Positions 40,215 to 52,811 of a stretch of 60,000 bases of DNA are shown in pieces. The first letter of the stretch is position 1, and each line of letters starts with the position of its first letter. The notes beneath the pieces were generated by a model. The model saw nothing but the letters and a program-made list of their open reading frames with translations. It was not told the DNA's origin and did not search any database. This DNA comes from Membranipora membranacea (Eukaryota > Bryozoa > Gymnolaemata > Cheilostomatida > Membraniporidae). The position numbers and the translations under genes are program-made. The stretch lies in assembly GCA_914767715.1 (NCBI GenBank), contig OU612065.1, forward strand, positions 4,404,001 to 4,464,000, written 5' to 3'.

Positions 40215-43200
40215 CACACCTTTTTAGTTTGATATGGATTTTCAGCCGTACCATTTTCGGACATGATTGCAATTTGTACCACTGAAAAAATTATCCTTCT
40301 CAATATGGAATCAATCATTTATAGTGCGTAATATTCTGTGTAAATATACAACTCAAAGTAGAGCTCACCAATATATATTAATATTTCATTTTATTTTTCT
40401 ATGTAGGCTTTGCACAATATTTTTCAGGTTTTCTCAGAGATGATTTCTCATTATTGTTGTAAAGCCTTGTGCCTGATTTATGTGCAATACAATGTTATGC
40501 AATTACGAAGAAAAATCTTTACTGCCAGTTGACGATTTGAAACTATTGCAAACGATTGAAGAATTGCCCAAGAAAAAGCAGAATATGTCACCAAATCTGA
40601 ATGTGACCATTGCTACTACAATGACTGATACTGGTGTACAGTCACTGCTTTAAAATGAAACCATAGCCTAAATTGACGACTAAATGCTCCCACATTTCTC
40701 ACTGCTGTTATCAGAAGTTTAAGCAAGGTTTAAGTGACACCAGTGCACCAAGCTACCTCCCGTCATTACCTGGATTAAATATTTGGACTTTAAATGGATA
40801 CATTGCTTATCAGAGATGAACTGACATAGCCTCTGTGGTAGATAAACGGTAACTTGGGGCATGTCAACAAGACGGCTACAAAATATCCAAAATAATCAGA
40901 CCATCACCACCCTATAAACTAAACTCTGAGATAAACACAACCACCCGACATGATGATTGTGTACGCTGCATCGGCTAATTATTTTTTCTTCCCATAACAA
41001 TAAAAAAAAATTCATTATTGTAACGTGATGATTTTTGCATATTCATGGATGAATATTAGATTTTACGCAATAGTTTCTTCATACCATTGGAGAGGGAGTT
41101 CATTGTTCAAACGGTTGAAGAATTTTTTCACTTCTTTGCATTTTTCAATTGTTTTTTGAATCTGAAGGCTAAAAGTAAATTATGAAAATTTGTCGAACAA
41201 GTGCTTTAGTTAGTGTGTTATTGCTCAAAAGTTCTATGCGTGATGTTTGTACGGCGGCGGCACAATGCTCCGGTGTTATCTGAGACATGAGAGATGGTGT
41301 CGATTAGGCTCCGCACTGATACCTCGATAAAGGGATTAACACCCGCTGACACAATACTGGCTTAACATGATAATATTACATTATGTGCACTGGAAGTGAG
41401 ATGCCCCAACTTTAATCCTATGAGTCATACAAAGGCCAACGCAATCATTATTATGTGGGAGCAAAGACATTTTAATAAACTGGCTTCCGGGCAAGCTCAT
41501 CAAATCAAATCTGAAGTAAGCAATTCAGATGTTTGAAGCAAAGTCATGATGAATATGGGTCACAGCTACAGAAATACACCACAAAATAATACCCGGTAAA
41601 AAAAGGAGGGAGAAACATGAAAGTGACCTGAAGTGATACCATTCATATAAATTATTACAGGTAAAGAGGCCAATTAGCAACCGAGGCGCACCTGTTTCAA
41701 CTTGCTATAAATTATTTTCTTTTAAATAGAGTCAATTTATAAGTACAGTATTAACAAAATACTCTATCAAGGGCTCTCTGTAATTGCCAATGAGATAACT
41801 TACTGTATCATAATGTTACGTATGTTGCCCAGATGTAAACAAAATAGGAACAGTTTTTAAGATATATTAAGCCAATAAACTGTAATATCTAGTACCATAA
41901 ATGCAATAAAAAACAGAAAAGGAAGGTTTTACAGCCCAATTAGATGCGAATATTAGTCTAAATGATTTCATATCATGTCTGGCTATTTGTTACAGCTATA
42001 TTATTATGAAAAAACATTACCATAACGAGTTAAGTATTTTTCATGGGAGCGAGTCAACCATATTTTCTTCTGGATAAGTTTTTATTGAGATGCGCTGTAA
42101 ACTTTAGCACAAAGTGCACCTAAATCATCAGACGATCATGTCTTTGTGTAAGTTCGGATGGCCCTCCAACACAAAAGGTCTAATTTCACTGAGATGTCAT
42201 CACCATTCTTGTAATGAATGGAAAATCAAAAATTCATTAAATACACAAAACTCACTCAACTAGCAATTATGGATACTAATTCAGCTTTTAGCCGTTTCAA
42301 CATTTTACAGTTTATTTGAAAATATATAAGTTCTAGTGATAGAACAAGTTTCAAGTGACCAGAAGAGTGGTAGAGCATTTCATTATGTCCATCTCCTGTT
42401 TAAGGCTCTCAATGGCACAAGCCCGACAACGAGTATTTGAAGTTTTGCTACTTCATTACAATAACAATAATGTCACAATATCAATTTTGTTTCAAATATC
42501 ATGAGGCCAGGCGCCACATTGTGTAAAAAGCGAACTTGAAGGGTCAAACATTGTGTAAATGAATATATTTATTTAGTTTTCTTTTAAGAATTTAACACCT
42601 GCCCGAGCTGAAGGGTTCTTCAATCGGCTGGGGACAAACCAGTCAAACATTTACAAATTAATAAAACAGACAATGAAAAAACTGGACAGCAAAACCAGGT
42701 AATCCTCTTCTGCCGCTTTCCTAGACAAATCATGAGTGGATATACTAATAAAACAAAAAAATGGTCACAAAAATAATCCAGTTTAGAGAAAACAAATTGA
42801 TGCACCGATGTGTATGTACGGTATTTCTTGTCAAACAACTCCCAGGTACCCATATTAAAAAAGAGGGTTATAAATACCTAAATATCCAGTACACTAGTAT
42901 TCAGCGGCACTTTGTTTTGGTCAACAATGAACTGAGGTGTGGGATGGACATTGCTATATAAATAAACAACTATATCATCGCAGGCTCATATGTTGTAACA
43001 TAAAAAAAATTTCTCATCCTCCAGATTTATATTGGGAAGCGTCTAAATTGAATTGACCTGGGTTGTTACGTCAATGTACCTACATACAGTGAGTGAGGAG
43101 TTGTGTTGATTGGCAGCAATTTTTTTTCTATTCCTGGTCCATAATACGATCATTAGATATTCATCACATGGACAAAGGCTAGCAGCCCATTTTTGTTGCC

Positions 43201-46200
43201 ATCGTCATAAATCTAGCCCCACTTACTGAGTGCATGAGATGATAGCTTGTACACAATGATGGACCCTACTACATTACATCATCTACTTAGAAAAATAATT
43301 TAGAATCCATTTTTTTTGTTGAGGAAGTTATTACAAAAAAGTCATCATGCTGCAGTGGTGATCCCAGTAGGGATTGAGGATGCCTAGTTACTGATTCCGT
43401 GTACAGAAATATATGAGAAATATGTCTTTCCCAGTTTAATAATCACTTTACTGTCAAGAACTGCTCACTCTCTCTTCAATGTCTAGAGGTTCGCAGGTGT
43501 TCATTCATCTTACTGGTCTATTGACGAGCCGATAATGTGTTTATCGTTGGTGATCGTTGGGCTGCCAGTAAGCAATGCCAAAAATAGCAAAAGAATAGTG
43601 AGCCAATCATCTGAAAATGTGTCAGTTAGGATGAATATCCATCACCTTGTGGTTTCAGATTACCTATCATAATAGAAAAACATAAGTACGGAATCTAAAA
43701 AAACACAATATCGCCCACAGACTATTGGTGTACACAGCTCTCATGGCTAATGTTCAAATCTAAATATGACTTTGAATACATAAGAATTGGTTATTAATTT
43801 ACCTTTCTCAACCTTCCAACCACTTAATGTGCAGAAGTCATCATTTCCCTAAATTCTATAGACTGACACCTTTTGTATATTTGACGCTGTAATGTTTTTC
43901 CTGAGTTACTTGATAGAACCACTATTGCTACTTGTACCTCACATTATGGTTTGTTTCCAAATAATTGAGTTCATGGGTGCGTTTAAATCTATTGGGCTGA
44001 AAATGTTTTGAGTCAAATCTAAACAATCTATGGGTGTTAGATAATCACAATAATTCTTTCCAAACATTGAAAAAAATAGAATAGAATCATGTTTATGCTG
44101 CTAATGCACGATTGAAATATCCCAACAAAGTAATTTTTGCCCTGCTTGCGCTGTGAATTTCTAGAAGGAGCAGCTATCAGCTGTGCAAAAATTATTATTA
44201 TTCATGAAAAGAGTTTTTGGTTCAACAGGATTCTGGTTACTTTGTATCATGCGAAGAACGTAAATATTTCTACATTGTATTTATTACACGAATTTTAATC
44301 ACCAGAGCCGTGTCTATATATTACTAACAATTCTGTGATTCCTCTCGTAATTTATAGTTGAGATAATTGCTAAGTTCCAGACTTTATGTTTCTCAATCCT
44401 CATCATGTCAGTTTTACAGTGAGGTTTATTACAAGATACTGTGATTGGCGTCTAGCAATAAACAACCAAACTGCCATTTGAATCAGATACAAAATATTAG
44501 TCATGAAAGTTTAATTTCCCGGCTTAGCTAAATCTTCTGAATATCCCTTTTTCTAATTTCCGACCCGTCCTTTCATCATAGTCGATACATTTTCAAATTC
44601 AATCAGGAGTTATATGGCAGTAATGCCACTTTCATATGGTGTCTGATGAACTGGTGTCACTATTTTTTAACAATCTTAATCTTTTAAAAAAACAAATTGT
44701 GTGCACTGGATTAAATAACTCCATCAACATTGTAAATGTGAATATTTTTTGTAGCAATAAAACAAAACAGCCAGTTGGTAAATTTAGTTAATATCGATTT
44801 CGTATCAAATGTAACCAAATCAAAATTCAACAGAGACAGTCAATTTCTTGGCTCCATCAAAGTTTGCTTAGGCGATGAAACAATTAGAGTTTGTTTTATA
44901 ATATTTACTGCTGCCACCAAATTCTAAAATCTCATATAAATATTCAACAGTACTAAAGTTATGGAAATTTGGAATACACTTTGTTTAAAATTCACAATTA
45001 TATTAGTTTGTTCCTTCAAAAGGTGGATAGAACAAAGTTGGGCAATAATTACAGATTTATAGCTGTTTGCTATCTGGGATGGAAAAAAATGTTCACTTCA
45101 GTCAGCACAGACACATTAAACTATTCATGGTTATTTATACCTCGCTGCTGATGAATTGTGTTTAGCTTTTGAAGGAGGATTTGTGAGAATATTTACAGTT
45201 TATAGTGGCTGTTCATGATATATCAGGCGTCAACATGGTTATGTTGCTACATTCAGTCAACATAGAATGATAGATGATATACAACAGTACACAATACTCG
45301 TGTTGATATTTAGTTTATTATGAATCTGTAGGTTTGAGTTTGGGATCTTTATTACTTTTCATATGGTCAATTCGGAGATATTATAGTCAATAGTTGAGGG
45401 CTTTAACCACTTGAGGTGTAAAACTAGCCTATGATTCAAGCAGCCCCACGCGATGATTGCGGTTTGTAGAAAATTTTGAGAATTCACTTTATATTGATAC
45501 TACCCGCTAATTTGAGCCCAAGACTCGTAGATAGAGGATTATAGGATAAAAACTAAGGCTTAGAATATTAACACGTTGCCTCCACTTCTCAAGCCAACAT
45601 AAACCATTAAGAAGCACAACTGTAAACATATCAAATGTATTAAAAAACTTGCTGGTTGTGTCGAATTAAGCCGAAGGGCAAAGTCTGTCAAGCGCAGGCG
45701 AAACATTTGCTCAGTATTTTATTTTAGATAGTCTATTAGATAAATTTAATATGCTACTGGTTTGGGAGATCAGCATGTTTATATTTTGGATTTAACATCT
45801 TGCATTGCCCATCTTGTCAAGTAGCTTGATGGTGCCAATTACTACCTATGCATCAGTAATGAGGGTATATAGCCACTAGTCTTCTCTTGGATCTTTATTA
45901 AGGGAATTATCTTAAGTTATAAAGAAAAGTACCCGTTCTATGTATCAACAGTAAGACCAGATTCTCAGGCCATATAGAAAGTATGTTTCAATAGCTAAAA
46001 TAACATCTCGAGAAACACTGGTGTTCTTTTCTCAGGCATGTCAGCAGCCGCCTGGTATACTTTCGAGGGCAGATTAATCATCTTATATCTGCTACTGTAA
46101 CAGTAAATACAAGTTTTCTATCACTGTAACAAAATATTACATATCAGATAGCAGAGCTAAAAAGGCAGCGAAGTGGTCATAAAACAATCACCACTACCGC

Positions 46201-46432
46201 CAGGCGTATTCAGCTCGCAGTGCGTTCCAGATGATTTTGAAATCTCAATATTATCGCTTTTGCTTCTTACAATTACATGCTCATCAAAACTGAGATAAGA
46301 CATACGTTCAAGAGAATGTTCAGAAACTTTAAGTAATTCTTGGTAAATTTTCAAAGAATTAACATAGAGAAAAATGAGAAGAATTAGGCCAACTTCAGCT
46401 ATTAGCGATTTTCTAATCTTTACAGCTTGAAT
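40215..46432. other. Intergenic DNA between the DMRT3-type gene and PRKCSH
   Basis: AT-rich, with no ORF showing family motifs. AATAAA at 40999-41004 could end the DMRT3-type transcript, about 785 nt after its stop. On the minus strand an AATAAA (TTTATT at about 45893-45898) could serve PRKCSH. No repeat family was recognised. Confidence 0.55.
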
Positions 46433-49400
46433 TTAGAGCTCGCTGTGTGTAGGATGTTCGTGTAAATCCATATCAGGGTCAGCTTCAGGTAGTGTGTGAC
46501 AGGCTGCTGGTGTAGTGAAGTCAAATGTGTATTCACATCTGTTAGGCTCAGCACCATTAGTGAGGGTATTCTCCTTACCACATATAAACTTCACCTACAA
46601 AACAATCAGTAGTTCTCAAAAGTATTAAGTTTACTTCACTTTGTGATGTTGTGATGCATAAGAAAGAAATTGTTATATACCAATACCACTTATAGACGTC
46701 AAGGGAGGTGATTCCATGACTCTAGGGTTCGGCCAATACATTATAAATCATCCTCACATATCTTTGTGTATAACAATCAATGAAGAATAATAGGATCCTC
46801 CGGAGGTGAAGGCCCTCAGAATAGAGGTGGTGGTGGTATGTATATGAGTATATGACTTATCATTACAAATCAATCACATGGTATGGTTGAGAACGTGTCA
46901 CAACATACAAAAAACATCAATTAACACATCATTATCAACATTGCGATGGAAAAATCAGTAATCAAAACACATTCAACAAACCGCAACATCACATTGTGCT
47001 CCAATAGTGTACCAAGTGATATTATATAACACAGTGTGTCCGTCATACACAATCACAGCCAACAGTGTGAAATTTTCTATGTTTTTTCTTAGCCAGTTAC
47101 TTTGGAATGTCAACAATAACATTCATATGACAATCAAAAAGTTATTGTCATTGAAAAAATTACCTGAAAGGTGGAAAGAATAAGAAAATTCATTGTATCG
47201 ATGATGGGAATATTTGAATAGGAATGATGAGTTGCGACACCCGAGTAATGTCTTATTGATAACTGGAGCAGTTAATTTCATATCTATCAGAAAGAGATCA
47301 GCTACCCACACTGCTGTATCTAGGAGTCTAGGAACCAAGAACCTACATTCATAAAAAAAGGGCTTTGTTTATAGAAGTTGAGTTCAAAGACCACAGGAAT
47401 AGGGTGGGGTTTCCTATCAGACATATTAGGGTGGATAAGACTGATACTCACGGTAGCTGAGCGGTCGGGTCCGTTCCAGCAGTGAACTCCCTTCTCAAAC
47501 TTCATAAAACCATAAGTCTCATCCTCGTTAGCTTCCCACTTAGTGAATGTCCTACAACAGGAATAGTCACATTATGTCTGTTCTGTACAAATTATAATTT
47601 GGCAAACTTTGGCAGGAATCAGGACAAAATTATTAAATGATGAGTGAGTAAGCGTCTCCCAAAACTCAAGAATTGACAATTAAATTTTTTTTTGGATAAT
47701 AATAGATACTTGGATATGTTTGATAGAGGTGACAACATTATGTGAGAAAATAAGCTGCCAGAAATGGCAGCACATTCTAAGATTATCAAATAACGATCTT
47801 CATCTCCATATCCAAAATTGATAACAGCTCATTTATAAGAAATTATAACTATAGATATTATGAAGGTGAATGTTTATTTCAGTGACATACGACTTCATTA
47901 AAGTACCACAGGTCACTACTCAGTTACCACAGAGCGACATGTGAAGCTCCACCGCTGTCATGCCGGTCATTCGTGATCGTTAACCTGTCTCGTCAAGCTT
48001 TGTTGATGGGGGAGAACAACTCCCCTCTCGACAGTTCTAGGGCAAGGGTTGACAAAGCTTTGCCCCTCCAATAAAACAAAGCTTGTCAAGGTTATCGTGA
48101 TCCTATGAGTTGAGAGACTCACCCTAGGCTTGTTTCGGAGCCGCCAGCTTTTGGACGTTGGGAGGATTTCTCAAATGGACAGAACTTGTAGGTATATTCT
48201 CTATCCGTGTACTCATAGCACTGATCTCTCAGGGGATAGAACACATCATCAGGTCCCATATCCTGGGCCAAAAACTTTTCTATATCTCTGTCAAATAAGC
48301 ATGGAGTCAGTTGACACAAAAAATTTTACATTTTATATTACATGTAGGAGCATCTCAGCGATGCTTCGAATAAAATGCTAATTGAAGAAATTTTAAATCA
48401 AGACAATTAAAAGTGCACAAAAAAAGAGAAGTTTTGTGAAGTTGTAAGTGTGAGATATTAAACATACTCAATCTGTCTGTTGGCATTATCATATTCCTTC
48501 TCAGCGTCTGTATATAGAGCTCTAGCCTCGTCAGCTAACTTCATGAGCTGCAGGGTGGCATCAGGATAGGCAGGCATGAGGTTATCATCTTCTGGGTTAG
48601 GTGGGGGCAGATCACCAGATTCATCATCATCCTCCTCCCCATCACCCTCCTCAAAATCGTCCTACAATATATCACAGATATATATGTGCAGTTGACAGAG
48701 TGCTGAACAGTTATGTGCTGCTGTGTTTAGGAGTTCTCTGCTCTCAAACTTGATTTATCAGGAGAGGATGACTTCAAACTAAGCTGCATTTTTGAAAATG
48801 CATGTGATTTTATTTATATAGTCATGGAGCAATTTTTTCAATACTAGTATATTTATATAAATTCCTATGCTAGCAGATAAATTAGCTACAAAAACAAACC
48901 TCCTCAAAATCAGAATCGTCATCATCATCATTATCTACAGTGAGTCCAGGAGCGGAGGGAACTTCTTCAGTTGGAGGAGGGGGTAATGGCTCAGCTGGTT
49001 CTTGCCCTGGAGCCGAGTAGACAGACTTTATCTCAGGCCAGACTTTCTCGATGAACTGAGCGAGATCTGCAGTGTCATCCTCATACTTAGTGTGCTCAGT
49101 GACCTCTCCAGCTGTCACAGTACCATCCTTATCTGAATCAAACTCCATCCTCGCCTCAAACTCCTCTAGGGTAACACTGTTGTACAAAAATAAAACAAAT
49201 CATCAAAACATTGAATAAGGTCCAACGATTTTCCTATCTTGTCCTTTTGGGTATGGATATGCATGCAACAATTTTAAAATAAAGTGTCATATTAGTATGT
49301 TTACTCATCAAATTATTGCATTGAAGTAGTTCTTTTGTTTTACTGAACATGTGCAGTGATTGCAGGGCAAAACATTACTTTTCTTTGGTATTTTTTTTAA

Positions 49401-51381
49401 TAGAAGGTCAACTCACATTTGATCTTTGTTTGTATCAATGTCATTGAACGCTTCAGTTGCCTTCACTTGGTCTCTCTCAGCCTGTTTTATTGCTAGTTCT
49501 TCCTTCCATGCTGCCTCATGTACTTCCTTTGCTGCCTTCTCTGGCTCTTCAGCTGCAGTCTTCTTTGCCTGATTTGAGGGATAAGTGTTGTTTCACTATC
49601 CTAACTATTTGCTAGTATTATGGTTGGAGCGATTTTGTATTGCTGCCCATTTGAAACATCTAACGATTGCTAATTTTTTTCATCCGCCACTGCCACTGCT
49701 ATAAGAATATATACAACCAGGCCGTAGGGAAGTAAGGATTACAAACAGCTCAAAAGTGGTCCAGAAGGTGCCACAGTTTGCCCAGAATCTCCTTATATAG
49801 ATCTGAAGGATAAGCTGAAGCTATCTTTTATACAAACCAGCAGTTCCTCTTTTGCTTTTTCTAGAGCATCGCGTTTCGGGCCGAGGGTTTGTAACTCTAT
49901 CTGCTTATCAGTCTTAGCTTGTTTGCCCTGCACAGAATAATCTGCTCTGATTCTGTGCCCTTCTTCAATCAGCTTCCTCATGGCTATCAGCTCCTCTCTC
50001 ATGCTCTTACCCATCTCGATACACGTATCCTGCGATTAAAAATAACAAGAGGTGTGTGAGTGTGACACGAAGCACAGTATGCATCACTGTCTGTCTATTT
50101 CCAGATAAGCTGGGGTTGTTTTTGTATAGCACATATAGCATACTTTCAGGGCTAGACTTCACCCAACCTCAATATAAATCATTTCTTCAAATTTGGAAAA
50201 TCAGGGTAGATGATAATCACGATCTACTTGTGTTCTACAGGAGGAAACAACTCAGATTAAGAACAGGGTACAGAAAAGTGCCAGATTTTGTGTAGGAGTT
50301 GAGATAATTTACCTGACAGTTAGCCTTGCCCTCATACTCATCACTACCATCACAGCAGTCACATACTCCATCAGATACTCGAGATGAGGGGATCGTCTCA
50401 GGCTTATATCCCCTATTCAGACAGTAAAATCGCCCGTTCCTACAAGCCGAGGTCCCCGGCTCATCTGAGCCATCAGTACAGTCACAGTAATCATCATTAA
50501 TCTGCTCATAAGGGATCGTCTGACTTCCATCCAAACAGCTAAAGGTTTTGCCAGGTTGGTAAAAGCTACCCTCTACAATATAACGATCATTGTAAATTTG
50601 GTTTCTTCACCTAATAGCATTCGTACAACAGACGCGCAGGATATTAGTGTAGGGTAAGCATGAGCTGAGAGATTAGAAAGCAGCTGAGAGAGGATGAAGT
50701 CAAGGCAGTTGGTTTGGCAGAGACACATCTCAACAATTTCAAACAAGGTGATGCTAATTTACAACTCAAAGATGCCCAAGTAATTTAATCCTATCACAAC
50801 AAGAGGTCTCATACAGCTTCGAGAAACATGCGACTAGTGTTGATACACACTCACGAGATATGCTGACTCCTCGAGGAGGTGGATCATTTGATTCAACCGC
50901 AAGAGCTGAAAAAGAGTGAATAGACAGACACCGCAAGATATCTTGATTTGAAGCGTCTTTCAAAGGTTATTTTGCAAAAAATTCAGTAATGGGTGATACT
51001 GACTCTTCTAACTAAACACTAAAGGCAGCTAATCAAATGATTGATGAGTAGTAACTGAGAGATTGATGATTGTGAGGAAAAATGAAGAGAAATATAATGG
51101 ACTATGAACTCTCATTATTATTGGCCTAGCAGTAGTAGAGTAGAAAGGAGTGGTAGTAAGAAGTTAGGCTGACTCAGCTCTGTTGAAGATGATATTCTTC
51201 ATGAACTTCAATCATGATTCATCCAATCGAGTTCAATACTTAATGATAAGAAAGGAAGGTAAATTAACTCACTGGCTCTGCTAACCCCTCTAGGTAATGG
51301 TTCAGCTGCCAAAACATTCAAATGAGTTACTGCCACAAGCAGAACCACCAGAGCATGGAATTTAGATTCTAAAACTGTCAT
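46433..51381 (-). CDS. PRKCSH: Glucosidase 2 subunit beta (PRKCSH), ten exons, 553 aa
   Basis: Non-catalytic beta subunit of ER glucosidase II; it retains the alpha subunit and presents N-glycans during trimming. Exons, 5' to 3': 51273-51381, 50855-50905, 50313-50572, 49838-50029, 49417-49568, 48900-49176, 48468-48661, 48123-48287, 47452-47551, 46433-46594 (1662 nt with stop, phases consistent). Visible in order: signal peptide (about residues 1-25, core [12 protein letters not shown]); the PRGVS motif; two Cys-rich LDLa modules (about 66-137, [12 protein letters not shown] and [12 protein letters not shown]); a coiled coil (about 141-245); EF-hands DTNKDQIVTLEE and [12 protein letters not shown]; acidic linkers; a C-terminal MRH lectin domain (about 418-543, with DQCYEY, GPDRSAT and RCEYTF carrying the expected Q, R, E and Y); and a C-terminal HSEL retrieval signal. 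Human length is 528. Exon 2 may be optional. Confidence 0.95.
47971..48102. mobile_element. Very short hairpin-rich MITE in PRKCSH intron 8
   Basis: The 8-bp repeat TCGTGATC at 47971-47978 and 48095-48102 flanks a 116-bp body. The body's ends are imperfect inverted repeats: (T)TAACCT...CAAGCTTTGTT from the left, TAACCTTGACAAGCTTTGTT from the right on the other strand. Inside are a GGGGAG/CTCCCC hairpin and a CAAAGCTTTG palindrome. An 8-bp duplication suits hAT-type insertion, but the ends do not show a typical hAT terminus. It lies 20 bp inside the intron from the exon 8 donor. Confidence 0.7.
50855..50905 (-). other. PRKCSH: Duplicated or cassette exon 2 of PRKCSH
   Basis: This 51-nt exon encodes about 17 residues ending [10 protein letters not shown], echoing [10 protein letters not shown] at the end of exon 1. 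Both exons end in phase 1, so exon 1 can also splice straight to exon 3 and keep frame (giving PRGVSRAKGSFY, closer to the usual family layout). It looks like an internal exon duplication that could be skipped or included. Confidence 0.75.
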
Positions 51382-51694
51382 CCTATCTATCTTCCCAGTC
51401 TTCTCTTGGATTTGGAAACTTTCTTCTTTTAAGAAGTGTTGCAATCCTATTGGCCAAAATACTGACATGTTCAAGGTCATTTTGTAGTAAGTTACATCTA
51501 GTTCATTTATTTCAATTTCCGGCATGGATTTAAAAAATAATTTTCTCTTACACTTACAGACAGTGTATTCCAATTCACCCATTTGGTGGCAAGCACTATA
51601 TGGAATGGTGATCGTATTAGTTCGTCACCGCTCCTTGTCTGTAGATATAACTGACGAGTAGGTGTTTAGAAAAATTAATAAATTACTGCAGACA
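51382..51694. other. 5' flank of PRKCSH
   Basis: About 300 bp between the PRKCSH start codon and the TIR element. It should hold the PRKCSH 5' leader and core promoter (minus strand). I see no clear TATA box. Confidence 0.4.
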
Positions 51695-52598
51695 TTGGCT
51701 CAATGAACTCCCTCTTCCTCAGGAATAACAACAGGACGATATTGACCAATCAGCAAACAGTATCGCTTGAGCTATGTCTGGGACATTTGTTGAAATCAAA
51801 ATGGCCGCCAAGTGATGAAATCGATATTACATCTATGAAATAAAATGGCTAATAAGCCCATATTCCTTACAAAAGAGTTCATGACTATTAGTTATATCTC
51901 AAGAAAACATCTTACCCTACCATTCTACAGCTGCATCACTTGCCCAATATACCTGATAGTAATGTTATTGATTATGTGAACATCAACACACGTGTGTATT
52001 TTGTAGCTTATTTCTTTCTTGGCTCAGAAAATGTAGTTAGGGGATCACGGGTGGTCTCTTGGGCCCCAAACTATGCTCATTGGATAGAGCACATGTTGTA
52101 GGTAATCAACTATGTTTAACTTTTCCAAAACATTGTCCATGTGAGGGGGTAGCAAGCCACAAAAGCAAAAATGTGTCTTCAAAATACTTCACAAATGACA
52201 ATTTCACAATAAATATCTTCAGTCATAGTGCACTTCGAGACATGTGGTTTTTTTATCAGGTAAACACCCATTTGATTGAGATCAGCTATGAATCAAATAC
52301 AGCTTACTACCCCTCAATAATCCTAGAAACATGATCTGCTCTGCTCTGAATTGGTGGCAGTGAACCTTCTCAGCCAATGAAAGCCCTGATATTATTTGAT
52401 GCAGTGAGTCTATTGTTTATTTTCTATTGTTTAGTGGCATACACAATGGAAAGCTGAATATTCCTATATAGACCTAATCTATTAAGCCTATATTATAAGG
52501 GACACTAAATAGGCCAATTGTCTAGGACATCACATTAGGCCACACCCACAATTCCTATGTGTTGTTATTCCTGAGGAAGAGGGAGTTCATTGATTGGC
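51695..52598. mobile_element. Non-autonomous DNA transposon with perfect 34-bp TIRs
   Basis: A 34-bp sequence starting TCAATGAACTCCCTC at 51700-51733 recurs as an exact reverse complement at 52560-52593. The 894-bp unit is bordered by TTGGC at 51695-51699 and 52594-52598, a 5-bp target duplication. The interior shows no transposase; its longest frame (52059-52334) has no recognisable motif. It sits just upstream of PRKCSH. Superfamily not assigned. Confidence 0.88.
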
Positions 52599-52811
52599 TT
52601 AACGTTTAATAGTTTTAAATTAATCTATGATAATCTAAGTTATTCCTTAAGTTATCTGATCAAGTGCATATAGCAATTGTGTCTCAATAAACCTATGTTA
52701 CTTTAAGAGCCAACCAGCAAATTATTAATTGTGCGATGGTGAATCTTCCTAGTTTGGAATCAACCAATCAATTAACATCAATACACTTTACGTGTTAGTA
52801 ATGTCACATGG

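Noticed and set aside
50906-50963. Alternative first exon of PRKCSH extending upstream from exon 2
   Set aside because: The open frame upstream lacks an ATG and crosses a good acceptor (CTTTTTCAG). An internal exon is more likely.
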